Source: Tropicibacter sp. R16_0
Lineage (GTDB): Bacteria; Pseudomonadota; Alphaproteobacteria; Rhodobacterales; Rhodobacteraceae
DNA: 64,000 bases
NCBI RefSeq assembly: GCF_017743935.1
Contig: NZ_JAGHRE010000011.1
Location: 1-64,000, forward strand
Reading direction: 5' to 3'
Shown: in pieces, positions 7,952 through 15,890 of the stretch
Position numbering within the stretch: position 1 is the stretch's first letter
How the letters are laid out: each line of letters opens with the position of its first letter
The notes under the pieces: model-generated
Told to the model about the DNA's origin: nothing
The model's database searches: none
What the model saw: only the letters and a program-made list of their open reading frames with translations
Made by a program: the position numbers and the translations under genes

Positions 7952-9010
7952 TCAGGTGGCGACCAATGGCGCGGCGTCTGCCGGGTCAAAGGCCAGCGTG
8001 ATGGTTTCGCCTGCGTGTGGCAGGCGGTCATGGCCCGACCGCTGGCTGCGCACCTCAAGCTGACGGCCCGAGGGGAGGCGCACGGTTTGCGCCACGACCG
8101 GACCAAAGAATGTCTCGTTCTCGACAACCCCTTGGAAAACCGAAAGGCCGAATGTGTCTTCGCCCAAAACCACGCGCAAGCGTTCGGGGCGGATGCTGAT
8201 GGCGACCGCGTTGGGATCGGAAACAGGGATGTTGATCCCCATATCGGGCACGGTTGCAGTGCCATCCGAGACAGAGGTCAGGTCGAACATGTTCGATTGG
8301 CCGATGAAATCCGCGACAAAGCGGGTGCGGGGCCGGTCATAGAGCGCCTCGGGTGCGTCGATCTGAACGATCTTGCCCCCTTCGAGGATGGCGATCCGGT
8401 CCGACATGGTCAGCGCCTCGGTCTGATCGTGGGTGACAAACAGCACGGTCGTTCCGATCTCGCGGTGAATGCGGCGGATCTCGTCCTGCAGTTCTTCGCG
8501 CAGCTTTAGGTCCAGCGCGGACAGGCATTCGTCCATCAACAGAACGGGCGGCTCAAACACGACGGCGCGGGCGAGGGCGACTCGCTGACGTTGCCCACCG
8601 GACAGGGCGGCAGGCTTGCGCGCGGCAAAGGCACCAAGCTGCACCATCTCAAGCGCCGCCTTGACCCGGCGATCAATCTCGTCCCGCGCAATTTTGCGCA
8701 TGCGCAGGGGGAACGCCACGTTTTCGGCCACGGTCTTGTGCGGAAACAGGGCAAAATTCTGGAACACCATACCGACGTTGCGGTGTTCTGGCGCGACGCC
8801 GGTCAGGGGGCGGTCATCTATGAAAACCTCGCCCGATGTTGCATCCGAAAACCCAGCCAGAATGTTGAGCGCGGTCGACTTGCCCGATCCGGACGCCCCC
8901 AGAAGCGTCACGAATTCCCCCGGTGCGATATCTAGGTTGAAGTCGGACAAGGCGACCGTTTCCCCAAAGGATTTGGTGACCTTCTCAAAGTGAACGCGTG
9001 AGCCCTGCAT
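7952..9010 (-). CDS. ABC transporter ATP-binding protein, PotA-like
   Basis: 352-residue ATPase. Motifs: Walker A GASGSGKST near residue 35, Q-loop VFQNFALFPHK, signature LSGGQRQRVALARA near 130, Walker B VLLMDE, H-loop VTHDQ, then a C-terminal TOBE/MOP-type regulatory domain (AISIRPERLRVVLGE near 270). Start chosen at ATG 9010; an alternative in-frame GTG at 9031 has no better ribosome site. It is the first gene of the uptake-activation operon and faces the divergent tetR gene across a 75-base gap that holds a palindromic operator. Confidence 0.92.
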   Translation of the reverse strand: MQGSRVHFEKVTKSFGETVALSDFNLDIAPGEFVTLLGASGSGKSTALNILAGFSDATSGEVFIDDRPLTGVAPEHRNVGMVFQNFALFPHKTVAENVAFPLRMRKIARDEIDRRVKAALEMVQLGAFAARKPAALSGGQRQRVALARAVVFEPPVLLMDECLSALDLKLREELQDEIRRIHREIGTTVLFVTHDQTEALTMSDRIAILEGGKIVQIDAPEALYDRPRTRFVADFIGQSNMFDLTSVSDGTATVPDMGINIPVSDPNAVAISIRPERLRVVLGEDTFGLSVFQGVVENETFFGPVVAQTVRLPSGRQLEVRSQRSGHDRLPHAGETITLAFDPADAAPLVAT

Positions 9011-9055
9011 GTGCGATCCATTTTTGAACACGATGTCTTATTTTTAGAAGTTGAC

Positions 9056-9085
9056 GAAAAATAGACACTGTGTCAATTATTTTTC
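9056..9085. promoter_or_regulatory. Palindromic operator between tetR and the ABC operon
   Basis: The whole 30-base gap segment is an interrupted palindrome: left arm GAAAAATAGACAC, central T, right arm GTGTCAATTATTTTTC. The core GACACTGTGTC is perfect and the A/T arms match except for three extra bases on the right. It ends at the base before the tetR ATG and lies 46 bases upstream of the ATPase start, so bound repressor would block both divergent promoters. This is the expected geometry for an autoregulated TetR-family regulator. Confidence 0.7.
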
Positions 9086-9799
9086 ATGCAGATGGAAGTT
9101 ACCCCACGACAAACGCCAAAAACCTCTCAAGTAGAGGGGTTTAGCGTTGCTGACGAATTGCAGGACCGCGCCCGCAGGATGGAAAAACGCCGCAAAAGGG
9201 TGCGCACGCGTGCAGCGCTGTTGGCGGTGGCAGCCCGCGAGATTGAACAGGTCGGATATGATTCCCTGACCATGGATCACCTGGCCAATGCGGCCGGAAT
9301 GGTCCGCGGAACGCTGTATCTGTACTACCACAGCCGGGCCGATATCGTGAAAGCGGTGCTGCGCAAATACTGGGCTCTGATGCGCATTCATCGCCCGCGG
9401 GGGGGCGGATTGGGACTAAGGGCGTCGATCCATCGTGCAAACACCTATTCCGTCATGCTGGCCGCCCGAAACCCGCGCCTGCTGGAAGCACGAGAAATCC
9501 TGTTGCGCGAAGACGCCGAAGTGGCCGCGCGCATGGCGTCGGTCAACCGCATCTGGTCCGAGCGCATTGTCAGTGATCTGATCCGGCGCGGCCTGGCCGC
9601 GCGGGACGATGAAGATTTGTCCTTTCTGCGCCTCAAGGCCCGCGCGGTCATCAACATGTCCGATACGCTCTTGTCGGATGTGCATCGCCTGTCGGGCTGG
9701 GACGATACCGAAGGTCCCATCGACCTGGATCTGGTCATTCGGGTGATGGACGATTTGTGGTATCGCTCGCTCTACCTGCCGCAACCAGACAGAGTTTGA
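9086..9799 (+). CDS. TetR/AcrR-family transcriptional regulator
   Basis: 237-residue regulator. After an unusually basic N-terminal extension of about 40 residues (RARRMEKRRKRVRTRAALL), the TetR DNA-binding domain is clear: AAREIEQVGYDSLTMDHLANAAGM, then RGTLYLYYHSRADIVKAVL (residues about 48-95). The C-terminal ligand-binding domain is all-helical and unrecognised. The ATG at 9086 has no Shine-Dalgarno sequence because the operator abuts it; the message may be leaderless, or translation could begin at ATG 9179. Probably represses the divergent ABC-crotonase-ligase operon and itself, with the imported compound or its CoA ester as inducer (inference). Confidence 0.88.
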   Translation: MQMEVTPRQTPKTSQVEGFSVADELQDRARRMEKRRKRVRTRAALLAVAAREIEQVGYDSLTMDHLANAAGMVRGTLYLYYHSRADIVKAVLRKYWALMRIHRPRGGGLGLRASIHRANTYSVMLAARNPRLLEAREILLREDAEVAARMASVNRIWSERIVSDLIRRGLAARDDEDLSFLRLKARAVINMSDTLLSDVHRLSGWDDTEGPIDLDLVIRVMDDLWYRSLYLPQPDRV

Positions 9800-9825
9800 G
9801 CCCGAGGATTTACGAGGCTGAATTG

Positions 9826-9858
9826 AAAAACCCCCGACCGGGTTGGTCGAGGGTTTTG
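9826..9858. terminator. Bidirectional terminator between tetR and cupin genes
   Basis: Stem-loop with arms AAAACCCCCGACC and GGTCGAGGGTTTT (one mismatch) around a short loop, A-run on the left and T-run on the right, so it terminates both the plus-strand tetR transcript and the minus-strand cupin transcript. Confidence 0.8.
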
Positions 9859-9863
9859 TTCTT

Positions 9864-10226
9864 TCAGTTCGCGGTGTCGCGAATGACGAAATGCTTGGTG
9901 GTGGTTTCGACCACTTCCCAGAAGCCGCGGAAGCCATCGGGGATCATAAAGCTGTCGCCGGTCTTGAAGTCCTGGCGGGTGCCGTCTTCGTGGATCAGCG
10001 CGCAATGGCCGGACACGATGTAGCAATATTCGTCCTTGTCGGTGAAGGCGTGCCACTTGCCAGGGGTCGAGGTCCAAGTGCCCGCGGACAGCTTGCCATC
10101 GGGGCTGGTGAAGTGCATTCCGACTTTGTGGTGCGGGTCGCCTTCGGTCACGCGGTCGGGCAGATCGGCCAGTCGGCGTTCGCTGCGCGAGGCGGGTTCG
10201 TCAAACAGGGAAATGACGTGAGTCAT
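9864..10226 (-). CDS. Cupin-domain protein (Cupin_3/DUF861 type)
   Basis: 120-residue single cupin. The conserved segments are visible: KDEYCYIVSGHCALIHEDG near residues 63-82 and FKTGDSFMIPDGFRGFWEV near 86-104, ending KHFVIRDTAN. The classical cupin metal ligands are reduced (the first motif has few histidines), as in other DUF861 members. These proteins often accompany amine-oxidising flavoproteins in Rhodobacterales; the role is unknown, perhaps substrate sensing or iminium/enamine hydrolysis (inference). It follows the FAD oxidoreductase gene by 57 bases that contain a UUCG-loop terminator, so it is probably expressed at a lower level. Confidence 0.8.
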   Translation of the reverse strand: MTHVISLFDEPASRSERRLADLPDRVTEGDPHHKVGMHFTSPDGKLSAGTWTSTPGKWHAFTDKDEYCYIVSGHCALIHEDGTRQDFKTGDSFMIPDGFRGFWEVVETTTKHFVIRDTAN

Positions 10227-10244
10227 AGGTGTCGTCTCCTATAA

Positions 10245-10268
10245 GGAAAAAGGCCCCCGAAGGGGCCT
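10245..10268 (-). terminator. UUCG-tetraloop terminator after the FAD oxidoreductase gene
   Basis: On the minus strand AGGCCCC-TTCG-GGGGCCT is followed by TTTTCC: a 7-bp GC-rich stem with a stable UUCG loop and U-run. It lies between the flavoprotein stop and the cupin start, so it is either an operon end or an attenuator. Confidence 0.8.
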
Positions 10269-10283
10269 GAGTTTGGGAGTTAA

Positions 10284-11687
10284 TCAGATCACTTCGTCTT
10301 TGAGATAGTACCAGACATAGGCCATGCGCTGCCCCATCCGTCGGAACGGGGTCAGCAGGCCGTGGCTGGGCAAGGGAGAGGTGAAGATGGGCAGGTTGAA
10401 GGCCTCATCCTTCTTGCCTGCCACCAGCTGCGCCATGCGACGGCCTGCTTGGGCCGAGTACATCACGCCGTTGCCGCCGTATCCCATGGCATAGAACACG
10501 CGCTGTTTCGGATCAGGCTGGAAGATGCGCGGCATCATGTCGTGGCTGACGTCGACCCAACCCCACCAGGAGTAGTCCAGGTTGATGTCTTCGAGTGCCG
10601 GGAACTTGCGAGCCAGGTTGGCGCGCAAAAGCTGCAGATGTTTGTCGTTCTCTGCGTCGCGCCCCGTCACCGCAGAGCGCGATCCGATCTGCACCCGGTT
10701 GTCGGGCAGCAGACGGTAGTAGTGGCGCAGCGTGCGGGTGTCGGTCAGTGGCGACATGGTCTTGATGCCGCAGTCGTCCAGCTCGGACCGGGTCAGCGGG
10801 CGCGTTACCATCGAATTGGACAGGATCGGCATCAGACGGTGCTTGGTCTTGGAGTTCAGGCCCGGAGGCGTGTAACCCGCGGTGGCCAATGCAACGGATT
10901 TGGCTTTCACAACGCCACCCGGCGTGCGGACGTGGTGAATGCCGTTCTTGGTCTCCCAGCCCATCACCGGGCTACCAGTGTGGATTTTGACGCCCAGGCG
11001 ACGCGCCATGTTCACATAGCCGAACGCCAGTTTGCCCGCATGGATGCAGGTGCCATCGGGCTCCCACATTGCGCCATGAGCTTCCTGGTCATTGACGTGC
11101 TCGGCCTGCAACTCTTCCTTGCTGATCACGCGTGAGCCATAGCCGAACGTGCCATTCAGCAGGTCGCTTTCCTTTTGCAGCCCCGCCATCACCTTTTCAC
11201 GGTGTGCGATGTAATAGTGACCGCCAGGCTGCGGATCACAGTCGATGTCGTCGCTGGCAATCAGGTCATTGAACAGCTCAAACGCTTCGGACACTTCGCG
11301 ATGCATGCCTTTGGCCACATCGACGCCCCAGCGTTTGATCCATTGCGACCGCTTGAGGCGACCGGAGGAAATCTGGGCCTGCCCGCCATTGCGGGTCGAG
11401 CAGCCCCAGGCCACTGTATTTGCTTCCAGAACCACGGCCTGAATGCCGTGTTCCTTGGCGAGGTGAATGGCGGTCGACAGGCCGGTATAACCCGACCCGA
11501 CGATCACAACGTCCGCTTCCATGTCTCCTGACACGGGGCCATCATCAGCAGGCGGTGTGCCCGCAGTACCAATCCAATAGGTTGGTGCATGATCACGGTT
11601 GTGTCCCGGGCCAGCATCAATGATCGGATCGTATTTCGGATCATAGCTGGTTTTGGGCCAGTGACGAGGGATGCTGTTGTCCACCAT
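10284..11687 (-). CDS. FAD-dependent amine/amino-acid oxidoreductase (DadA/PuuB-like)
   Basis: 467-residue DAO-family flavoprotein. The FAD-binding motif is VVIVGSGYTGLSTAIHLA near residue 60, preceded by about 50 residues that contain the HAPTYW-type segment common in gamma-glutamylputrescine oxidoreductases. Next come WGCSTRNGGQAQISSGR near 93-110 and the C-terminal FAD contact AMGYGGNGVMYSAQAGRRMA near 410. It oxidises an amine C-N bond to an imine with release of H2O2 or transfer to a carrier; the substrate is not known. Downstream are the cupin and, upstream by 30 bases, the NTF2-like gene, apparently one transcript. Confidence 0.85.
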   Translation of the reverse strand: MVDNSIPRHWPKTSYDPKYDPIIDAGPGHNRDHAPTYWIGTAGTPPADDGPVSGDMEADVVIVGSGYTGLSTAIHLAKEHGIQAVVLEANTVAWGCSTRNGGQAQISSGRLKRSQWIKRWGVDVAKGMHREVSEAFELFNDLIASDDIDCDPQPGGHYYIAHREKVMAGLQKESDLLNGTFGYGSRVISKEELQAEHVNDQEAHGAMWEPDGTCIHAGKLAFGYVNMARRLGVKIHTGSPVMGWETKNGIHHVRTPGGVVKAKSVALATAGYTPPGLNSKTKHRLMPILSNSMVTRPLTRSELDDCGIKTMSPLTDTRTLRHYYRLLPDNRVQIGSRSAVTGRDAENDKHLQLLRANLARKFPALEDINLDYSWWGWVDVSHDMMPRIFQPDPKQRVFYAMGYGGNGVMYSAQAGRRMAQLVAGKKDEAFNLPIFTSPLPSHGLLTPFRRMGQRMAYVWYYLKDEVI

Positions 11688-11717
11688 TCTTAACTCCTCC
11701 GGTTGCGGCGCGCTGCC

Positions 11718-12104
11718 TTAGGCTTTGAACATCGGGCGCGATTTGCGCAGCGCCTGTTTCACAGTGAGCAGACCGTCACGCACGGTGAACAGATCTGCGC
11801 CTTCGGCTTCGATCCGCATGCCGTTTGCATCGGTGCCCGAGAAGGTCCACTCGGACACGGCGCGATCACCGTGGACGAAGTGGCTGTGGTGATCCCAGTG
11901 GGCGTCTTTCATGCCGGCCCACACAGCCGAGAATGCGGCGGCGATGGCTTCTTTGCCTTCGACCTTGTTGCCGAATTTCTCGTCACCGCCGACGGTGTAG
12001 AACACGCAGTCATCGGCAAAGTGGGTCATCACACCGTCGATGTCGTGACGGTTGAACGCGTCGAACGTGTCCGCCAGGTCCTGCGCGGTCAGGGTTTTGG
12101 TCAT
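11718..12104 (-). CDS. NTF2-like/SnoaL-type small protein
   Basis: 128-residue protein of the nuclear-transport-factor-2-like fold. It begins TLTAQDLADTFDAFNRHDID, continues with the typical FADDCVFYTVGGDEKFGN strand pair and ends with SEWTFSGTDANGMRIEAEG. Members are small isomerases, hydrolases or binding proteins; the polyketide-cyclase-like pocket cannot be assigned a ligand. It is the first gene of the group with the FAD oxidoreductase and cupin, which suggests it acts on the product or substrate of that oxidase. Confidence 0.8.
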   Translation of the reverse strand: MTKTLTAQDLADTFDAFNRHDIDGVMTHFADDCVFYTVGGDEKFGNKVEGKEAIAAAFSAVWAGMKDAHWDHHSHFVHGDRAVSEWTFSGTDANGMRIEAEGADLFTVRDGLLTVKQALRKSRPMFKA

Positions 12105-12189
12105 TGCTTTTGTCCTTTTGAGTTAAGCGTTTCGAGATCAGGTCGTCGTGCAACATGATGTCGAAAAGCTCTCTGCCCGGTGGAGCAGC

Positions 12190-12229
12190 GGCCGCCCGCG
12201 CATGCCGGTTGTGACATGCGCGAGCGGCC
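12190..12229. terminator. GC-rich stem-loop downstream of the universal stress gene
   Basis: Arms GGCCGCCCGCGCATG and CATGCGCGAGCGGCC pair with one mismatch around a 10-base loop. It lies 14 bases after the universal stress gene stop on the minus strand. There is no good U-run, so it is a probable 3'-end stabiliser or weak terminator. Confidence 0.5.
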
Positions 12230-12242
12230 TTGGTTCAGAACC

Positions 12243-12737
12243 TCACCCGTCGGTGGGGTGCGGGACGATCAGCGTCGGGATGGCTGACCGACGCAGAACG
12301 CGTTTGGCCACGGTGCCCAGAAACGTGTGCGAGAACCCATGATCGTGGGCTCCCAGCACAATGAGGTCACAGCCCAGTTCTTGCGAACGACGCAGGATCA
12401 CCTCGGCCGGGTGGCCGTCGGTCACCTCGATCGAGGCGACCTGATCCTTGATCTTGGCGTCTTCGCCTTCGAACTTGGCCCAGAAGTTTGCCTGCCGCTC
12501 GGCCAGGACCTTGCGCACCATCTCGTGGCGACGCTCGGTGGCCTTTTTGCGGGTGTCCTCGTTCAGGATGAACATCTCCATCGTGACCTTGGCATCGTCC
12601 GACAGGGGCTCGTTCACGTGCAGCACGTGGATCTTGGCCCCGGTGCTTTGCGCCAGTGCCGCAGCATGGCGCAGAGCGTATGTCGAGTTGTGCGACAAGT
12701 CGGTGGCAAACAGGATATGCGTAACCATTGGTTCCAT
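12243..12737 (-). CDS. Universal stress protein (UspA family)
   Basis: 164-residue single-domain UspA protein. It begins HILFATDLSHNSTYALRHAA and has the C-terminal nucleotide-binding signature DLIVLGAHDHGFSHTFLGTV followed by AKRVLRRSAIPTLIV, the G-2X-G-9X-G(S/T) type found in ATP-binding Usp proteins (here slightly diverged). AAGGA lies 7 nt before the ATG. It follows the TRAP large permease gene by 17 bases in the same direction. Usp proteins are often linked to TRAP operons, for example TeaD, which binds ATP and tunes the ectoine transporter TeaABC; a similar regulatory role is likely here but inferred. Confidence 0.9.
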   Translation of the reverse strand: MEPMVTHILFATDLSHNSTYALRHAAALAQSTGAKIHVLHVNEPLSDDAKVTMEMFILNEDTRKKATERRHEMVRKVLAERQANFWAKFEGEDAKIKDQVASIEVTDGHPAEVILRRSQELGCDLIVLGAHDHGFSHTFLGTVAKRVLRRSAIPTLIVPHPTDG

Positions 12738-12754
12738 CGAGTTATCCTTTCAGG

Positions 12755-14095
12755 TCAGTAGCCAAAGACGCGTGGGAGCCACAGCGACAGTTCCGGGAAG
12801 AAGGCGATGATGAAGATCGCGATCGTGTTCACGGCCGCAAAGGGCAGGGCACGCAGCGAGATCTGTTCGATCGAGATGTTCGAGATGCCCGATGCGATGA
12901 ACAGGTTTTCACCCAAGGGCGGCGTTTGGAAACCAATGCCCAGGGTACAGACCATCACCACGCCAAAGTGGATCGGGTCGATGCCCACCGAATAGGCCAC
13001 AGGCAACATCACCGGAACCAGGATCAGTATGGTGGCCAGTGTCTCCATGAACATGCCCACAAAGAGCAGGAAGAAGATGATCAGCGCCCAGATCAGGTAC
13101 AGATTGTCGGTGAAGCTCAGCATCGCATCAGCAATGATTGCGGGGATCTGGTTTTCCACCAGCAGGCGACCAAACACGGTTGCGGTGAACAGGATCAGCA
13201 ACACGCGACCGGTGAGCCATGTGGTGGCCTCCAGCGACTGGAACAGCTTTTCCCAAGTGATTTCGCGGTAGATCACGACGCCCACGAACAGGGTGTAGAA
13301 GATCGCCACAATCGCAGCCTCGGTCGGGGTGAAGAAGCCGGTGTAGATACCGCCCAGGATCACCAGAGGTGCCATCAGAGACCAGAACCCGCGGTACATC
13401 TCGCAGCCGATGTTGCGTGCGGACCAGCCCTCGGCCGAGCCTTTGTAGCCACGCTTTTTTGACATGAAAAAGTTCAGGGTCAGGATCGAGGTGGCAATGA
13501 TGAAAGCCGGGACGAAACCAGCGATGAACAGTTTCGAAATCGAAACCGACTGGAAGGTGCCGAATTTCTCGACCGCTTCGGGTGGCGCAGTAAAGCCCAG
13601 GGCTGCGATGCCAAAGATCACCATCGGGATCGAGGGCGGGATGATGATGCCCAGACCACCAGACGAGGCGGTGATGGCCGATGCATAGCCGCGCTCATAC
13701 CCGCGGTCGATCATCGCCGGGATCATCAGCATGCCGACCGCAGCCGTGGTTGCCGGGCCCGAGCCGGAAATGGCACCGAAGAACAGACATGCCATGACGG
13801 TTGCAGCCGAGATGCCGCCGGTAAACGGCCCGGCCAGGCTTTCCGCCACGTTGATCAGGCGTTTCGAGATGCCGGCCGCTTCCATCAGCGCGCCAGCAAG
13901 GATGAATGCAGGCAGTGCCATCAGCGGGAAGGACCCCACCGACGTAAAGGCGATCTGCACGAATTTGATCGGGTTCTCATCCAGATAAAGGAACGAGACC
14001 AGCGATGCGACACCAAGCGCCACCGTGATAGGCGCGCCGATGAACAGCAAGAACAGGAAGGATCCGAACAGGATACCTACGATTTCCGTTTCCAT
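12755..14095 (-). CDS. dctM: TRAP transporter large permease (DctM)
   Basis: 446-residue polytopic membrane protein with at least eleven hydrophobic segments. It has the family's early segment (LFIGAPITVALGVASLVSFL), the conserved ATVMACLFFGAISGSGPATTAAVG-type motif near residues 92-115 (GPATTAAVG) and GLGIIIPPSIPMVIFGIAAL near 145-165. It uses the sodium gradient to drive solute import with DctQ and DctP. It follows dctQ by 16 bases and precedes the Usp gene by 17, so all four belong to one operon. Confidence 0.93.
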   Translation of the reverse strand: METEIVGILFGSFLFLLFIGAPITVALGVASLVSFLYLDENPIKFVQIAFTSVGSFPLMALPAFILAGALMEAAGISKRLINVAESLAGPFTGGISAATVMACLFFGAISGSGPATTAAVGMLMIPAMIDRGYERGYASAITASSGGLGIIIPPSIPMVIFGIAALGFTAPPEAVEKFGTFQSVSISKLFIAGFVPAFIIATSILTLNFFMSKKRGYKGSAEGWSARNIGCEMYRGFWSLMAPLVILGGIYTGFFTPTEAAIVAIFYTLFVGVVIYREITWEKLFQSLEATTWLTGRVLLILFTATVFGRLLVENQIPAIIADAMLSFTDNLYLIWALIIFFLLFVGMFMETLATILILVPVMLPVAYSVGIDPIHFGVVMVCTLGIGFQTPPLGENLFIASGISNISIEQISLRALPFAAVNTIAIFIIAFFPELSLWLPRVFGY

Positions 14096-14111
14096 GACTA
14101 CTCCCCCCTAA

Positions 14112-14648
14112 TCAGTTGGATTTCGCTGCGTCTGTGGCAGCTTTGATTTCGTCGAGGTCGATCTGATCGGGGTCGGCGATGTCTTCGCCCTTGATCAGCT
14201 TGCGATAGTTCACCTGAAGGATGCGGATGGTCATCAGCGTGAACGCGATGGGGAGCACCATGTAGATGTACTTCATCTCGATGCCCAAGGTCTGGGACTT
14301 CCAGAACTTGTTCATCTTGTTGAAGACGAAGTCGGTTGCCAGGTAGAGGAAGTAGACGTTGAAGAAGAGCCAGAAGAGATCGGCAAATGCTTCGATGTAT
14401 TTGATCGCCCCGTCAGGCAGGAACCTGAACTGGAAGGTCACCCGGTTGTGGGCTCCTTTCAGCGCGGCGTAGCTTGCACCGAAGTAGACGAACCACACGA
14501 ACATGTAGACGGACAGTTCTTCGATCCAGCTGAACGAAAAGCCGAACACTTCGCGGGCGATGATTTGCGTGAACAATAGGCATACAAAACCGGACAACAG
14601 GATCCGGCAAATGATGCTTTCGATATTGTCCAGGAATTTCCAGAACAT
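14112..14648 (-). CDS. dctQ: TRAP transporter small permease (DctQ)
   Basis: 178-residue membrane protein with four hydrophobic helices and the DctQ signature around FSFSWIEELSVYMFVWFVYFG (residues about 32-53; EEL motif) and HNRVTFQFRFLP. It forms the membrane complex with DctM. The C-terminal 25 residues are acidic and soluble (DIADPDQIDLDEI). It lies 71 bases after the binding-protein gene, separated by a strong hairpin, as is common where the receptor must be made in excess. Confidence 0.92.
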   Translation of the reverse strand: MFWKFLDNIESIICRILLSGFVCLLFTQIIAREVFGFSFSWIEELSVYMFVWFVYFGASYAALKGAHNRVTFQFRFLPDGAIKYIEAFADLFWLFFNVYFLYLATDFVFNKMNKFWKSQTLGIEMKYIYMVLPIAFTLMTIRILQVNYRKLIKGEDIADPDQIDLDEIKAATDAAKSN

Positions 14649-14674
14649 TTCTTGTTACTCCTCCCTGAGAAAGG

Positions 14675-14699
14675 AAAGAGCGCGAGGATCGCGCTCTTT
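14675..14699 (-). terminator. Intra-operon hairpin between dctP and dctQ
   Basis: Perfect 11-bp arms AAAGAGCGCGA and TCGCGCTCTTT with a three-base loop, followed on the minus strand by CCTTTCT. It likely acts as a partial terminator or a 3' stabiliser of the dctP message, raising receptor output over the permeases. Confidence 0.7.
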
Positions 14700-14719
14700 C
14701 TGGTCTTTTCTGCGGGGTC

Positions 14720-15733
14720 TTACTTGACCGGGTCGCGACCGATGGCGGTCAGGACTGCGTTGAGCTTTTCAACGCCACCGATGGACTCGTAGAACTTGGG
14801 CCATACGGCTTCGGTCGCGAGCGAGATGAACTCGGCTTCGTCGTTCTCAGGGTCGATGATTTCCATGCCTTTGGCGGTCAGCTCTTCTTTGATCGCTGCT
14901 TCGCTGTCACGCAGGAACTGGGCCGACTTGGCGGTTGCTTCCTGACCGGCTTCCAGAATGATCTTCTGGTCTTCTTCCGACAGGCCCTGGAACACGGCTT
15001 CGGAGATGATCAGAGGTTCGATCGAGAAGATGTAACGCAGGTTGGTTACGTGGTTCTGGACCTCGTAGAACTTCATCGCGTTGATGGTCATGTAGGGGTT
15101 GTCCTGACCGTCGACGACTTTGGTCTGCAGACCGGTGAAGGTCTCGGACCAGGCCATCGGGGTCGGGTTGATGCCCCAGGCCTTGTAGGTTTCGATCATG
15201 ATCTCGTTCTTGGGAACGCGGATGACCAGATCCTGCAGGTCGGCGACCGAGCTGACCGGCTTTTTCGAGTTGGTCAGTCGGCGGAAGCCGGTGTAAGTCC
15301 ATGCGATGATGCGAACGCCCGCGTCACGCAGGGTGTTTTCGGTCAGTTCCTGGCCGATCGGACCTTGGGTCAGGGTCTCGGCGTCTTCCAGCGACAGGAT
15401 CACGTAAGGCAGGGTGAAAACACCCACCGACGGCGAGAACGGTGTGACGTTGTTGATCGCCAGCAGCGACATGTCCAGCGTGCCGATGGCCGCTTCGTTG
15501 ACGGTGTCCTGCTCGGAACCCAGCTGACCGTTCAGGAACAGGGTTGCCGTGTGCGCGCCGCCCGATTTTGCTTCCAAAGCTTCGACAAAGAACTTGCCGG
15601 TTGCTTCTTGCGGGCTGCCCGCGCTGTCGCCAACTGCGATTTTGAAGTTTTTGGCGTCAGCTGCGCCAGCGGCCATGATTGCGGCCACGGAAACGGCGGC
15701 AGTCAGGGTGCTGAGCTTCTTGAAAAATGACAT
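14720..15733 (-). CDS. dctP: TRAP transporter substrate-binding protein (DctP)
   Basis: 337-residue periplasmic receptor. The start is ATG 15733, with GGGAGG six bases upstream and a typical signal peptide (MSFFKKLSTLTAAVSVAAIM, ending AGAADA). The DctP/TAXI fold is shown by NTVNEAAIGTLDMSLLAINN near residues 72-90, the substrate-anchoring Arg region IIAWTYTGFRRLTNSKKPV near 140-160, and QDNPYMTINAMKFYEVQNHV near 208. The ligand is probably a small carboxylate but cannot be read from sequence. First gene of the TRAP-Usp operon, divergent from a LysR regulator 157 bases away. Confidence 0.92.
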   Translation of the reverse strand: MSFFKKLSTLTAAVSVAAIMAAGAADAKNFKIAVGDSAGSPQEATGKFFVEALEAKSGGAHTATLFLNGQLGSEQDTVNEAAIGTLDMSLLAINNVTPFSPSVGVFTLPYVILSLEDAETLTQGPIGQELTENTLRDAGVRIIAWTYTGFRRLTNSKKPVSSVADLQDLVIRVPKNEIMIETYKAWGINPTPMAWSETFTGLQTKVVDGQDNPYMTINAMKFYEVQNHVTNLRYIFSIEPLIISEAVFQGLSEEDQKIILEAGQEATAKSAQFLRDSEAAIKEELTAKGMEIIDPENDEAEFISLATEAVWPKFYESIGGVEKLNAVLTAIGRDPVK

Positions 15734-15890
15734 GGAGGTCCTCCCATTTGTCGATTGGCCGGGGAGCGCGCTGGCGCGGGGAGAGTTGAGCCAGTCCGAT
15801 TCTACCCCGGTGGAGGAGGTCTTAGGTTGTTTCATATGTTTCTTGAATGTAAACTTGTTCGCGCAAAGTTTCATAAATAGCGAACGTAAA

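Noticed and set aside
15549-15890. N-terminal extension of the LysR gene
   Set aside because: It is antisense to dctP and its signal peptide; the LysR domain starts normally at 15891.
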